64,000 nucleotides of DNA from CAIQPV01 sp964480365. Lineage in GTDB: Bacteria > Pseudomonadota > Gammaproteobacteria > Burkholderiales > Gallionellaceae. Each line of letters starts with the position of its first letter. Positions within the stretch are counted from its first letter, which is position 1. The DNA lies in assembly GCA_964480365.1 (NCBI GenBank), contig CAYZPM010000017.1:13382-77381 (forward strand), written 5' to 3'. Below, in pieces: positions 51,129-60,597 of this stretch. A program made the position numbers and the translations under genes. The notes beneath the pieces are model-generated. The model was not told where the DNA came from. It made no database searches and was given only the letters and a program-made list of their open reading frames with translations.

Positions 51129-52190
51129 TTGACGGTTATAACTGACGCTGAATACAAACATCCGCTACAGATGCAGCACGACAAAAAGCGGGTAGGAATG
51201 AGGGTAGGATCAGAAACGCAATCGGATTTAAACGATGGAAACCCGCTTGGTTATTGGATATGCAGAAAATACTTGCGAATAAGGCCATGTACTCTGCTGA
51301 AAAATGACATTAACCCCCATATAGGTTGCCTCCCCATCAAGGACATCAAAACTCCGGCTATCTACGACCTGCTAAGCAAAATCGAAGCTAGACAAGCTCC
51401 TACCCGTGCCATTCTTGCCCGCCAAATCATTGGCACGGTATTCAAGCTCGCCATCAAATCTAACCGCGCAGATTACAACATAGTTGATCCGCTTAAAGGA
51501 GACATCGCTCGCTGTGTCGTTGAGCATCGCAAACATTTGAAAGGTGATGATCTGCCAGACTTCCTACGCAAGCTTGAGGATTACACTGGTCATGTCACTA
51601 CATCTATCGCCCTGAAACTGCTCCTACTAACAGCAGTTCGTCCAGGTGAATTGTGTGGCGCAAAGTGGGCTGAATTCAATCTCGACAAGGAGGAATGGCG
51701 CATTCCCGGAGCGCGCATGAAAATGGGACAAGAACATATCGTCCCCCTATCGACACAAGCGATGGTTTTGATAGAGCAGCTTCGTAAACTGACGGGGCAC
51801 ACGAAATATCTGTTTCCGGCACAGGGTACCAAATCGCAAACCATGCCTACGGCCACACTTAGGAACGCTGTAGCAAAGATGGGGTTTTCTAATCGGTTCA
51901 GCCCTCATGGTTCACGGGGTACATTCTCGACCATGTGTAATGAGGCCGGATTCAGGCCGGATGTAATCGAACGACAACTTGCCCATGCCGAACAGGACAA
52001 AGTTCGGGCCAGTTATAACCAAGCCGAATATATGCCCGAGCGCCGCAAGATGATGCAACAATACGCTGACACGTTGGATACACTCAAGGTGGGAGCAAAT
52101 ATTATTCCGTTCGGGAAGTTGACTGACGTATTAGGAAAAAATGTAGCTTCGAAAACTGAACCAGTCAAACTATTAAAACATACGGCATAA
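51129..52190 (+). CDS. Integrase lacking the N-terminal domain
   Basis: 353 residues from TTG 51129. The core-binding part (IKDIKTPAIYDLLSKIEAR, with IIGTVFKLAIKSNRADYNI) and catalytic domain are intact: Arg in TAVRPGELCG, HxxR in SPHGSRGTF, His in QLAHAEQ and Tyr in RASYNQAEY. The about 100-residue DUF4102 arm-binding domain is missing and the first 60 residues do not resemble it. It is a truncated P4-type integrase, probably from a second element, and may not be functional. Confidence 0.8.
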   Translation: MTVITDAEYKHPLQMQHDKKRVGMRVGSETQSDLNDGNPLGYWICRKYLRIRPCTLLKNDINPHIGCLPIKDIKTPAIYDLLSKIEARQAPTRAILARQIIGTVFKLAIKSNRADYNIVDPLKGDIARCVVEHRKHLKGDDLPDFLRKLEDYTGHVTTSIALKLLLLTAVRPGELCGAKWAEFNLDKEEWRIPGARMKMGQEHIVPLSTQAMVLIEQLRKLTGHTKYLFPAQGTKSQTMPTATLRNAVAKMGFSNRFSPHGSRGTFSTMCNEAGFRPDVIERQLAHAEQDKVRASYNQAEYMPERRKMMQQYADTLDTLKVGANIIPFGKLTDVLGKNVASKTEPVKLLKHTA

Positions 52191-53010
52191 TAGTTTTCTT
52201 GTGCCAATCCGCGAGCAGAAAACGGTATCTACTCGCTGACGTGGCTACTGAGTCATGGGCGAAGCGTTAAAAAGGAACAATATGAGCTTAATCGCAAATG
52301 GATTGCCCCTGAGCAAAGAGTGGAACAGACTTTTGCCTGACCATCCGTTTTTGCAGCTAGCAATTAGAAATTGCGACGTACCGTTTTCGCACCCCAGCAG
52401 CCCGCCAGGAGTGAGCAATGAAGCCCCGCTCCTCTGCATTATGTGGAGCGCTACATAAGGCCGATCAGTGAGCCTTCGATCAAAAATATTTAGCCCAATT
52501 TGCGTGTCTCCTTCACGCGGTATAGCGGTCGTTAATTTTCGATAAAAACATCTGGCGTGAGGTCTCTTGCTAACCCGAAAGGGACAGTCGATTATCAAAT
52601 CTCGCTGCCCGATAACAGCCATTCGCGATGTGTGCAATCCAATGCACTCAAACTTTCGTATTATAAAACCTGACCAAATTGCGCCCGGCATCTTTGGCTT
52701 GATACATCGCCATATCAGCCGACTTTATAATATCGTCTAGTCGTACACAACAAGGAATGGAATTTTGTCATGGACAATCAGTTAATATTAATGCCGATTT
52801 GGCAACAATGGTGGTGGGAAGGCCCAGTCCCCCTTGGCCGGTTGAGCTATGATTTGCTCCAGTGTAATCCTGAGGGTCAGAAACGGACATACGCGAATGA
52901 CCGACCGATTGCGACCTGTCCAACATTCTCGCCAACGTCTGAAGTCCAATAAGAGACGATGAAAATTTTACTCAGTCACTGTCGCTACGTAACCGATTAA
53001 TGCTCACGAT
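52191..53010. other. Decayed intergenic region at the probable right end of the island
   Basis: 820 bp without a supported gene. It contains a GGDEF remnant (52648-52745). A short frame at 52770-52952 (WQQWWWEGPVPLGRL) lacks a ribosome site. I see no repeat of the ssrA 3' end here. Confidence 0.6.
52648..52745 (-). pseudogene. C-terminal remnant of a GGDEF-domain gene
   Basis: The minus-strand frame reads DDIIKSADMAMYQAKDAG and RNLVRFYNTKV before a TGA. This is the universally conserved C-terminal end of GGDEF domains. Upstream bases no longer code for the domain. The parent gene was lost by deletion, perhaps during island insertion. Confidence 0.8.
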
Positions 53011-53547
53011 TTAAGGCATGGTGAGTACAGGATTTGCGCCCGACCAGGACAGCCGTTGGCGCCAAAATACAGGGTCGTCATTGCCGCAATTAATCAGCAC
53101 CAATGTTTTGCCATCTAAGACCGCCTGATGAAGTATCTCTAGCTTGTCTTCTGGAATACCCAAACGACGCAGGGCAATGGTCAGATGCGTTACTGCGGCA
53201 CCTGTGGACATCAGACCAGCACCAAATGCTGCACCAACGATGACATCAATCAGAGGGCCGACAATGAGCACAGACCCGATACCGGGTAGCAGAAGCAGCC
53301 CAGCGGCACCAGCCAGCAATCCACCCAGTGATCCCCATAGGGCGCCCTCGGCGCCCCACACCTTAAAACGTTCCTTTTCGTTGGTATAAACGATACCGAG
53401 AAAGTCGTCACCCTGCCCACCCGCCTTGTGCAGAATTGAAACCTGATCCATCGGGAAATTTTGTTTGATCATCTCCTCAACCATGTTACTGGCACGGTCA
53501 GAATTTTCAAACACTGCTCCAATAAAATTATCGGTAGGCTTATTCAT
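53011..53547 (-). CDS. Stress-type membrane protein (DUF1269-like)
   Basis: 178 residues. The N-terminal half (FIGAVFENSDRASNMVEEMI) matches the flavodoxin-like start of heat-induced stress proteins and is followed by a Gly/Ala-rich membrane hairpin (WGAEGALWGSLGGLLAGAAG and GAAFGAGLMSTGAAV) and a C-terminal LEILHQAVLDGKTLVLI segment. A membrane-associated general stress role is recalled from the family. Confidence 0.75.
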   Translation of the reverse strand: MNKPTDNFIGAVFENSDRASNMVEEMIKQNFPMDQVSILHKAGGQGDDFLGIVYTNEKERFKVWGAEGALWGSLGGLLAGAAGLLLLPGIGSVLIVGPLIDVIVGAAFGAGLMSTGAAVTHLTIALRRLGIPEDKLEILHQAVLDGKTLVLINCGNDDPVFWRQRLSWSGANPVLTMP

Positions 53548-53650
53548 GGTTATCTCATTTCTTATTAGAGTTGACTGGCACCAAGCAGGAGTTCATTTTG
53601 CCATGTTGACTTCCGGATAGCAGGCTCCCACGACTGAAAATTAGCTTTAC

Positions 53651-54433
53651 TCAAAACGTACCGGGAGTTTTTGCGTGTGTAATAAGCACCTCACCGACAG
53701 CATTTTTTAGAGTGAGCTTGCGCAAACTGATCGTCAATGCCTTGTCCTTCACGACAACTTCGCTGACATGACCCACTATATTCATCGAAAAATGTTCGTA
53801 ATTAGTGATGGCCGAATTGATGATTGTCCTTGTTTTTGCGTCTGTGCATTGCAGCTTCCGGAAAGTTTCGGCATCGGCATAAAAGTAATGGTAAGGCGAG
53901 TTGTCAAAATAATATTTAGTGCCATTGATAAACAAACGGTTCACGATCTGGTATGACTGATTCGCTTTGTCGTAAGGATCCAGCGCGATATCGTCAACTT
54001 TGATCAATACATCGGGATGAGTTTTAGCCATCTGAATGAATCGGTCGATCGCCTGCTTTTGCGCATCGCTCGCTTGCACAGGTTTTGGGGTGACGATATT
54101 TTCCGTGTTTTCGGTCAGTATCTCACTGTAATCAACCGGCGTTCCGGAATATGCGTAGTAATACACTTTCAGCAGTAAAGATGAATTCAGCAATGCCAGG
54201 CCATCCTGAAGCTTGAACGAACCTTCAGTCAAGGATCGGTCAATTGACGTGATTGATGACTTGCTTCCGGGCGTATCGGCTAAACCCGGAGCATTCTGGT
54301 TGGTTTCCGTTGGCACCGCCTGAGCGGTTGAAGGTGCTATCGATGCGGTAGCGATGCCACAAAGGGTCAGTGTCGTTGCGAATCGTGCAATACGAAATTT
54401 GACAGCGCCGGGAGATGTGTTTCTGTGCATCAT
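53651..54433 (-). CDS. Exported protein next to the cytochrome genes
   Basis: About 260 residues from the ATG after GAGGTCATGATT, which gives a normal ribosome spacing; in-frame ATGs exist upstream to 54511. Signal peptide RIARFATTLTLCGIATASIAPSTAQA. The mature protein is soluble, without cysteines in CxxCH context, and has DPYDKANQSYQIVNRLFING in the middle. The family is not recognised. The longest frame overlaps the cytochrome b gene, so the two are probably in one transcript. Confidence 0.68.
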   Translation of the reverse strand: MMHRNTSPGAVKFRIARFATTLTLCGIATASIAPSTAQAVPTETNQNAPGLADTPGSKSSITSIDRSLTEGSFKLQDGLALLNSSLLLKVYYYAYSGTPVDYSEILTENTENIVTPKPVQASDAQKQAIDRFIQMAKTHPDVLIKVDDIALDPYDKANQSYQIVNRLFINGTKYYFDNSPYHYFYADAETFRKLQCTDAKTRTIINSAITNYEHFSMNIVGHVSEVVVKDKALTISLRKLTLKNAVGEVLITHAKTPGTF

Positions 54434-54461
54434 AATCATGACCTCTAATCTGTTTGAATGG

Positions 54462-55106
54462 TCAAACTTTTGCCGAAGTGGATGAAACATTGACCGTGGG
54501 TTCTTCATCAACGGTTTCCCAGCCTGTAATCATGGTCTTTATATAGGCCAGTGGAGTATGTCCAGTAGTGGTCAAATACACGTGGGCGATGAAGAACACC
54601 AGCATCATGAATGCGCCAGACGTGTGGATCAGCGCCACAGCTTCCAGGCTCAGGTAAGGATCGATGCCCAAGTCTTTCCAATTGGAGAAGAAGAGGTAGA
54701 ACAGGCCCGAACCCCAGATAATCGGTGAGAGCATCGACAGTAGTGCCAGATACGCCAAGCGTTGTAACGGATTATGCTTCTTGACTGCGGTTTTTTTGTA
54801 AGGTGATGGCGCATTGCGGAAAATGCCGAAGGAGTAGTAGCGCACCATGGCGTCCACCTTTTTCAGCGTCGGGATGTATTGCATCCATTCACCCGTAGTG
54901 AACTGCCAGAAAATGGTGAACGCCCAAAGTGTGAGCAATGCCCAGGCACAAAGGGTGTGGTAGTTCACTGCCTTTTCAAAACCGAGCAGTTTGTACATGC
55001 CATGCACCTCAAAGCCGGTGATCATCATTGCGATGACGAGCGCGGCCTGCGACCAGTGCCAGAATCGCTCGTAACGTTTGAACAGATATATGCGTTGTGT
55101 AGACAT
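54462..55106 (-). CDS. Membrane cytochrome b of the octaheme module
   Basis: 214 residues with four hydrophobic segments and His residues placed for two b-haems (RFWHWSQAALVIAMM; NYHTLCAWALL; ALIHTSGAFMMLVF; FIAHVYLTTTGHTP). This layout matches cytochrome b561/PhsC/FdnI-type quinol oxidases. It lies 18 bp after the octaheme cytochrome gene and would pass electrons between quinol and the periplasmic cytochrome. Confidence 0.85.
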   Translation of the reverse strand: MSTQRIYLFKRYERFWHWSQAALVIAMMITGFEVHGMYKLLGFEKAVNYHTLCAWALLTLWAFTIFWQFTTGEWMQYIPTLKKVDAMVRYYSFGIFRNAPSPYKKTAVKKHNPLQRLAYLALLSMLSPIIWGSGLFYLFFSNWKDLGIDPYLSLEAVALIHTSGAFMMLVFFIAHVYLTTTGHTPLAYIKTMITGWETVDEEPTVNVSSTSAKV

Positions 55107-55124
55107 TGCGACCTCTTTTTTCAG

Positions 55125-56906
55125 TTATGAACGGCGACGAAGCCACAGTGTGATGCGAATCAGGCCGTGAATAATCACACCTGCGAGAGTCAATGCGACT
55201 GCGAGAAAACCCATGCGCTCAATCCACGGTTGATGATCTTTTGAACGCCCAGGCATATAAACCCCGTCAATATTTTGCAGGCGACCGTTGTCCGCATGAC
55301 ACTGCGCGCAACCCAATGCTTTCGTTTTGGGCGCAACCATGTGAGCGATAGGCCAATACATTTGCGTTTTGACAAATCCATACTGCCCTGAATAAGGCAG
55401 CTTGGCCGCTTTCATTCCAGTCGTGATGGCTTTTTGCCAGTTATAGGTCATCGTGAAAGAATCTTGATCGAAACCAAAGGAGTGGAACACCGCGAGTATC
55501 CCGGATTGCGTGTCGTAGGGCTGGTTGTTGCGAGAGATTTTAAACGGCCATATTTTCGATTGGCCATCGGTCGGGCTACCCTCAATATTATTGATGCCGA
55601 CGATACCGTTTTGATCGGGCTGTATTTTGTCGCCAATATGCATCCACCGCTCGGTACCATTGAACCAGCGATATTCGGGAACCACGTTATCCTCCCACAG
55701 GAAACTGCCTTTTACGCCCCAATAGGTATTTCTGCCGTTCTCATCTTCCATGACCAGAGGTGAACCGTTAGGTGCCAGTTTGCCGGCTGTTGCATAGTTC
55801 CAATTCATTTTTGTCGGCTTGCCGCCGCGCGCAAACTCCGGGATATGGCAAGTTTCACAGGCAATATCACGGGTATGAGTGTTGAGGGTAGAGGCAATTT
55901 GCTGAGAAATAAGGTCTTTTCCTTTATGTGGAGCCAGACTATGACAAGATTGGCATGCCGTTGCATTACCGTTGTGTTCGCCCCCTGGTATAAACGCGGA
56001 CTGTTTGGGACTTGCGTCAATAGCGTAATGTTCGCCGGTAACTTTGTGATCCTTGGTTTGATGGCATTGTTGGCAGGGGAAGTTCAATCCTTTCGCATCC
56101 ATGTGTACGTCGAGCTCATGCGATGGATTAAGGAGTGAACTGTCGAGATCTCCGTGCTTAACGCCATCGCCCCCGCCACCATAGAAATGGCAACCGCCGC
56201 AGTTGGAGCGTGTCGGTGCGGTGACACTCTGGGCAATTTTTGCCAAGTCTTGCGGTAAGACATAGGGTTTGTCGGTGCCGTATACCTCATTGCACCCCGG
56301 ACGCACCGCTATTTTTTCCATCGCCGGATTGCCGCCTATAAATGGAATCTTGCGATAGTTCTTGGTCTGGTCGTGGCAGACCAGGCAATCGACCTTATCC
56401 TCGGTGCGTTGATCAAATGGGATGAATTTGTTCGGATCGGTGCTCCCATAGCCAACGTGGCAGACTGTGCAAAACTGTTCGTTGCTGATAGGGCTTACGC
56501 AGAAAGTGTTATAGACTTGGCTCTTGCCGACCATTTGCTTGGTCTTTGGATTCCATGCTTTCCAAGTCCAGTGGATGGTGGACATAACCTGCTTTCCAGC
56601 ATGAGTATGGCAACTCAGGCAGGCTTGGGTGACCTGTTCGGGCGAGGTAAACGGCCCTTGGAGTTGTTTGAAATGGCTGTGATCTTGGGGGGTTTTCTTT
56701 CCAACAGGCCCATCGACCTCTTGGGGGACAAATTTCGCAATCGAAGCCTGTTCCTGCGGCGCAGATTGGGCGTTAAGTAAGGCTTGTGACTGTTCCGTGC
56801 CGAACGCGGGCGCGTAGTTCGCGAACACAATGATTGCAAGTAACGCCAGTCCCCTGCTTACATATCTGTCTAAGGAATGATTGGTTTGGTGTCTAACGAA
56901 CGCCAT
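55125..56906 (-). CDS. Octaheme c-type cytochrome, tetrathionate-reductase family
   Basis: 593 residues with a signal peptide (LALLAIIVFANYAPAFG) and eight CxxCH sites: CLSCH, CTVCH, CLVCH, CGGCH, CQQCH, CQSCH, CETCH and CAQCH. Near the C terminus is one membrane helix (MGFLAVALTLAGVIIHGLI). The haem count, length and spacing match the octaheme tetrathionate reductase (OTR) family, which reduces tetrathionate, nitrite or hydroxylamine in the periplasm. In this host an electron-transfer role tied to cytochrome b is likely; the true substrate is not visible. Confidence 0.9.
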   Translation of the reverse strand: MAFVRHQTNHSLDRYVSRGLALLAIIVFANYAPAFGTEQSQALLNAQSAPQEQASIAKFVPQEVDGPVGKKTPQDHSHFKQLQGPFTSPEQVTQACLSCHTHAGKQVMSTIHWTWKAWNPKTKQMVGKSQVYNTFCVSPISNEQFCTVCHVGYGSTDPNKFIPFDQRTEDKVDCLVCHDQTKNYRKIPFIGGNPAMEKIAVRPGCNEVYGTDKPYVLPQDLAKIAQSVTAPTRSNCGGCHFYGGGGDGVKHGDLDSSLLNPSHELDVHMDAKGLNFPCQQCHQTKDHKVTGEHYAIDASPKQSAFIPGGEHNGNATACQSCHSLAPHKGKDLISQQIASTLNTHTRDIACETCHIPEFARGGKPTKMNWNYATAGKLAPNGSPLVMEDENGRNTYWGVKGSFLWEDNVVPEYRWFNGTERWMHIGDKIQPDQNGIVGINNIEGSPTDGQSKIWPFKISRNNQPYDTQSGILAVFHSFGFDQDSFTMTYNWQKAITTGMKAAKLPYSGQYGFVKTQMYWPIAHMVAPKTKALGCAQCHADNGRLQNIDGVYMPGRSKDHQPWIERMGFLAVALTLAGVIIHGLIRITLWLRRRS

Positions 56907-57006
56907 TAACGTCTCCTAAATGATGCGTGATTTGTGCGGTCGTGGAAAGACGCGTGCCAGCAAAAATTTGCTCCAAGCCCAGGCCGTCAGATAGCTGATG
57001 CATTGG

Positions 57007-57609
57007 CTAAATCGGGCGCTTGATACTAACCGCGCCACGGATCTGACCAACGCTATATCCTGTTGCTTTGTCATGTGGATAATCTTCACTCAACTTCGCT
57101 TTTACATTGACGGGTATTTGTTCGGCATTGCCGTGACAAGCGAGGCAACCGGGTTGCATGACGATGGCTTTCATATAGCGGAAATATTTTCCATCCGGTT
57201 CTTGCACAATTTCCGCCTGTTCCATGGATTCTGTCTTTTCACCCTTTGTGGCGCGATCTTCAAACGCTTGCAGATTTTTTTGTTCCCATGCATCCGGCAT
57301 GCCAAGCAAAGGGTTGCGTACTTTCAAGCTGACGCGAGTCACCTTCCAGCCATACTGACGGGAAACTTCACCCGCCAACTTCGGTGCAATTTCTTTACAC
57401 ACTTTAATAGCCGATTCAGCGCCGCCTTCTTTGATTGCTTTCTGATTTTCAGCAGCGAGTTGTTTCAGGAATGGCATCGCCACGGCGCGGCTTTCTTCCT
57501 GATATTTGTTCACATCCTCTGCATAAACTGCGGAGGTTGTCAGTGCGAGTAATGCAATTAGGGTAAGTCTTTGTACACGATCAATACCGCTTGCTGAGTT
57601 GCATTTCAT
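57007..57609 (-). CDS. Exported haem protein, Tll0287-like (DUF3365)
   Basis: 200 residues from MKCNSASGIDRVQ, after GAGGAG; the frame is open to 57699 without such a site. Signal peptide LTLIALLALTTSAVYA. The C-terminal half has MEQAEIVQEPDGKYFRYMKA and PGCLACHGN, then DKATGYSVGQIRGAVSI, the DUF3365 block with one c-type haem. Such domains act as periplasmic redox sensors or electron carriers. A 71-bp stretch is duplicated at 58150-58220. Confidence 0.85.
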   Translation of the reverse strand: MKCNSASGIDRVQRLTLIALLALTTSAVYAEDVNKYQEESRAVAMPFLKQLAAENQKAIKEGGAESAIKVCKEIAPKLAGEVSRQYGWKVTRVSLKVRNPLLGMPDAWEQKNLQAFEDRATKGEKTESMEQAEIVQEPDGKYFRYMKAIVMQPGCLACHGNAEQIPVNVKAKLSEDYPHDKATGYSVGQIRGAVSIKRPI

Positions 57610-57680
57610 TTTGGTCTCCTCGTTTCTATTTTTTGATTTGTAATGTAGTAAAAATTTTTCGCTACTGTCCGCGCTGCGTT

Positions 57681-57920
57681 TCACCCATGGCAGTTGCAAA
57701 TGTGAGCTTGTTCGATGCCATGAAAGTGATGACTATCTTTGGCGAGATCGCCATGTTCGTGATTGCAACCTTCACTGGCTGACTTCACACGACCAGCAAG
57801 GAAAGTTGCCACTACCAATCCAGGATCGCTCTCTCCCGTCGCCACAACCTGCACACCACGCGCCCTCAGATGGCGGATAACCACAAGCCAATCAACTTGA
57901 TAGCGGTCACGATGGCGATC
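57681..57920 (-). pseudogene. Truncated NifX/NifB-like small protein
   Basis: The frame reads DRYQVDWLVVIRHLRARGVQ, VVATGESDPGLVVATFLAG, RVKSASEGCNHEHGD and ends IEQAHICNCHG. The CxHxH and CxCH tail with the preceding D-W-VV pattern resembles dinitrogenase iron-molybdenum cofactor (NifX/NifB C-terminal) proteins, but a stop lies just upstream and no start is seen. The assignment is weak. Confidence 0.4.
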
Positions 57921-58149
57921 TATCTGGCTCGTGGGTTGTTAAAACAGCTTCTCCTGCATTCCAGGATTCTGTTCTCGCGCGATCCATTACGCAGTATGCG
58001 TGCCATCTCTCTATGTTATTTAATAATTAATTGTTATATCACGACATTTTGCTTTTACAGCAAATACAAGAAGATTGGATCAGCAAACTAAAACAATAAA
58101 TGGCAGTTGAAAATGATGGGATATAAGTGCAAACTGCCAATTTTGGCGG

Positions 58150-58220
58150 ATCGCCACAGCGCGGCTTTCTTCCTGATATTTGTTCACATCCTCTGCATAA
58201 ACTGCGGAGGTTATCAGTGC
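58150..58220 (+). repeat. Partial duplication of the DUF3365 gene
   Basis: 71 bp equal to 57476-57546 with two mismatches. This is a copy of part of the 5' coding region of the Tll0287-like gene, 674 bp away, in decayed DNA. Confidence 0.9.
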
Positions 58221-58241
58221 CAGCTCAGTACATTCGTGTTG

Positions 58242-59208
58242 TCAAAAACGGACCACGTCACCGTTTCCGGGATGGTCTGTTTCAACCGAGCCGTCGCGTG
58301 CCGTGCCACCGACCAGTGGATAGTCGAGTTCGCGCATCAGAGCGATGGCCTTGGCGCCAGTGCAATGATTGGCGGCGATCTTTTGAAAACCGTAACTACC
58401 AAGCGTGCGGACAATATCGGCCTGAGCCTCTGTCATCGCCGCGAATGGAGCGATGTGCAACCCCCCATAAAGTCCATAGGGTTCCCCCCGGCTTCCAGGT
58501 TCTTTGCAGCGTAGTCGACAAGATTGAGGACGCCCTGATGACAACAGCCTGTGATGTAGACCAGCCCTTTCTCGTCAACATTGAGGTAGAGCGACTGCTC
58601 ACCCCGGATATCGAGCAGTGGGCAGATCGAAGGTAACCGACGCCAGACCTGGCAAAAGGCGGTGTATGCCACCGCTCATCATGCACACAATAGGCCCACG
58701 GTGAGGTAACCGGTTGCTGATTCCGGCTGCTGCAAAAGTGGCGCCGCGCAGCCAGTCTATTCCTTCCTGGTGCAAGCCACCGGGAACCAGAATGGGAATC
58801 TCAGGGCAAGTCTAAGAACCGCCTCGATGCCCCAGAAGTGTTCGAAGTGTTCGTGAGTGAGAAAAAGAAAGGCAATGTCGCCGCTCTCCAGCAAACGGTC
58901 AACGCCCGTAGCACGAAAACGCTCGCTCATGTATTCGGGATTCCAACCGGCATCGAGCAGGATGCGGGTGACGCTGCCGTCAAGGGCTTCGACTTCAATC
59001 AGAGAGCAACTACCGGCAGCATTATCGGCATCAAAGTGAATCCCTCACTGGCAGGCTTCAGGTCCGCCATCGGCTGTCATTTGTGCCCGCAAGCGAGGTG
59101 TGTCCCACCAGCCGACTTCGGAGACAGCCTTGATTTTGACAGACCGGCAGGCACCGATATCGACGGGGGAGCTTGCCGAGACGGCGAAAGGCTGGCGCTC
59201 CTCGATCA
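58242..59208 (-). pseudogene. Frameshifted MBL-fold hydrolase
   Basis: Fragments in different frames match one protein. The 5' part reads MIEERQPFAVSASSPVDIG and RLRAQMTADGGPEACQ. The next reads FLFLTHEHFEHFWG, the metal motif with Asp changed to Glu. The 3' part ends GGLHIAPFAAMTEAQADIVR then HCTGAKAIALMRELDYPLV. Intervening frameshifts make it a pseudogene. The intact protein would belong to the MBL-fold family close to dihydropterin-ribofuranosylaminobenzene phosphate synthases. Confidence 0.75.
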
Positions 59209-59263
59209 TGTTAGTTCTTACTCTGTACAGTTGTTGAATATCGGGCGTTGCCTTGCATGAGCC

Positions 59264-59695
59264 CTAACTGCCTGCATGTCCACAGGCTTGAATATTCCCG
59301 CCCCGGTTGCGCATGTGTTCGCCAAGCGCGACAAACTTGTCATACAAGTCATCGCGCAGAGAAAAATCCTCCACCGTTTCTCCCAGAGCCCGTTTCATGC
59401 ACATGAGCCATTGGTCACGTTCTTCGGGGCCGATAGCATAGTGCAAATGTCGGCGCCTCAGCATCGGGTGGCCGTATTTTTCCACGAAACGCTGTGGCCC
59501 ACCAAGCCAGCCGGAGAGAAAATCGAAAAATTTGTTGCCGGATTCGGTGAGGTCGTCCGGATGAATTTTGCGCGCGGTGTAGGCCTCCGGAAGTTCATCC
59601 ATCAATTCATAGAATCGGTCGACCAATTTGCGGATGGCGGCATCGCCGCCAATGCGTTGGTATGGGCTTGCAGCGGCTTGATTGCTTACTTGCAC
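59264..59695 (-). CDS. Group II truncated haemoglobin
   Basis: 143 residues. SPYQRIGGDAAIRKLVDRFY, DFLSGWLGGPQRFVEKYGHP with the proximal-His region MLRRRHLHYAIG, and RDQWLMCMKRAL are the group II trHb landmarks. It would bind oxygen or NO. It lies 52 bp after the Rieske gene and probably shares its sigma-54 promoter. Confidence 0.92.
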   Translation of the reverse strand: MQVSNQAAASPYQRIGGDAAIRKLVDRFYELMDELPEAYTARKIHPDDLTESGNKFFDFLSGWLGGPQRFVEKYGHPMLRRRHLHYAIGPEERDQWLMCMKRALGETVEDFSLRDDLYDKFVALGEHMRNRGGNIQACGHAGS

Positions 59696-59747
59696 GTCAT
59701 TTCCTTAAAAATAATAAAACAAGTGAGTTATTCAACAACGCCGTGAT

Positions 59748-60260
59748 CTATGCCTCACCAATAATAATTTTATCTGCGGATACGAACTTGACGGGGGGAA
59801 CCGGCAAGTTCAGTGGAGCGGGGCCGTGCAGGATACGACCACTGTTGTCATATAGACTGCCATGGCAGGGGCACAACCAGCCTTCCTCGATGCGTGAAGG
59901 GATGCAGCCCATGTGCGTACAGACTCCAACCACCACCAGCCATTCCGGCGTTTTGGTTCGGTCGGCATCGGACTGCGGGTCTTTTCCGCCTTGGGAAGTT
60001 TTCATGGCGGCAATTTGCTCGGGCGTGCGATGCACGACGAAAACCGGCTTGCCGCCCCATGAGACAGTTTGTGACTGACCCACTGCAATTCTGGAAAGAT
60101 CAACTTCTGTTGAGGCCTTCTCCAACGTGTCCGTGGACGGGTTCATGCTGCTAACAAACGGCCAGCATGCCGCTGCGATTCCCGCCACACCCATAGCTGT
60201 TGTTGCTGTTCCTAGAAAATCGCGGCGATCCGCGTTATCTATTACGTTCACTTCTGACAT
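59748..60260 (-). CDS. petA: Solitary Rieske iron-sulfur protein (PetA family)
   Basis: 170 residues from MSEVNVIDNADRRDFLG, after AAGGAGG; the ATG at 60278 is too close to the ribosome site. A twin-arginine-like DRRDFLG and a membrane helix (TATTAMGVAGIAAACWPFV) precede the cluster motifs CTHMGC and CPCHGS. It carries one [2Fe-2S] cluster on the periplasmic side. No petB or petC follows; a truncated haemoglobin does. It is therefore an accessory Rieske rather than the main bc1 operon. Confidence 0.88.
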   Translation of the reverse strand: MSEVNVIDNADRRDFLGTATTAMGVAGIAAACWPFVSSMNPSTDTLEKASTEVDLSRIAVGQSQTVSWGGKPVFVVHRTPEQIAAMKTSQGGKDPQSDADRTKTPEWLVVVGVCTHMGCIPSRIEEGWLCPCHGSLYDNSGRILHGPAPLNLPVPPVKFVSADKIIIGEA

Positions 60261-60481
60261 AATTTCAACCTCCTTCATGGTGCTGCTGAATAATTAAATT
60301 GCAATAAATAAAGTTACATACAAGTGCATATTTGACGAAGTTAGCGATATATACTCAATTGCAGCGATAGTATTCACTGACATGATCGCTGATTATAAAT
60401 TGGTGGAAAGCGAAAAAGACGGGGCCAAAACAGGACTCAATTCCTGCAGCAACGATATCTCCACTTCAAATGATTAGATAT
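60261..60481. other. Long leader of the Rieske-haemoglobin operon
   Basis: About 210 bp between the predicted start of transcription and the petA start codon. It is AT-rich with no ORF. It could carry post-transcriptional control; I see no known riboswitch. Confidence 0.4.
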
Positions 60482-60497
60482 AGCAAATGCCGTGCCT
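60482..60497 (-). promoter_or_regulatory. Sigma-54 promoter of petA
   Basis: The minus strand reads GGCACGGCATTTGCT, that is GG-N10-GC with the full TTGCT -12 box (consensus TGGCAC-N5-TTGCW). It would start transcription near 60472 toward petA and the truncated haemoglobin gene. The neighbouring sigma-54 activator supports it. Confidence 0.75.
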
Positions 60498-60597
60498 CTT
60501 CATGAGATTAATTAATAACATATTGATTATGATAGTTATAAGCCAATCTTACGGCCGAATTTAGCGGGGCAGGATGAGTGAATAGCCTGTATTGTTC

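Noticed and set aside
52770..52952. Small plus-strand ORF after the GGDEF remnant
   Set aside because: No ribosome site or family signature; probably decayed DNA.
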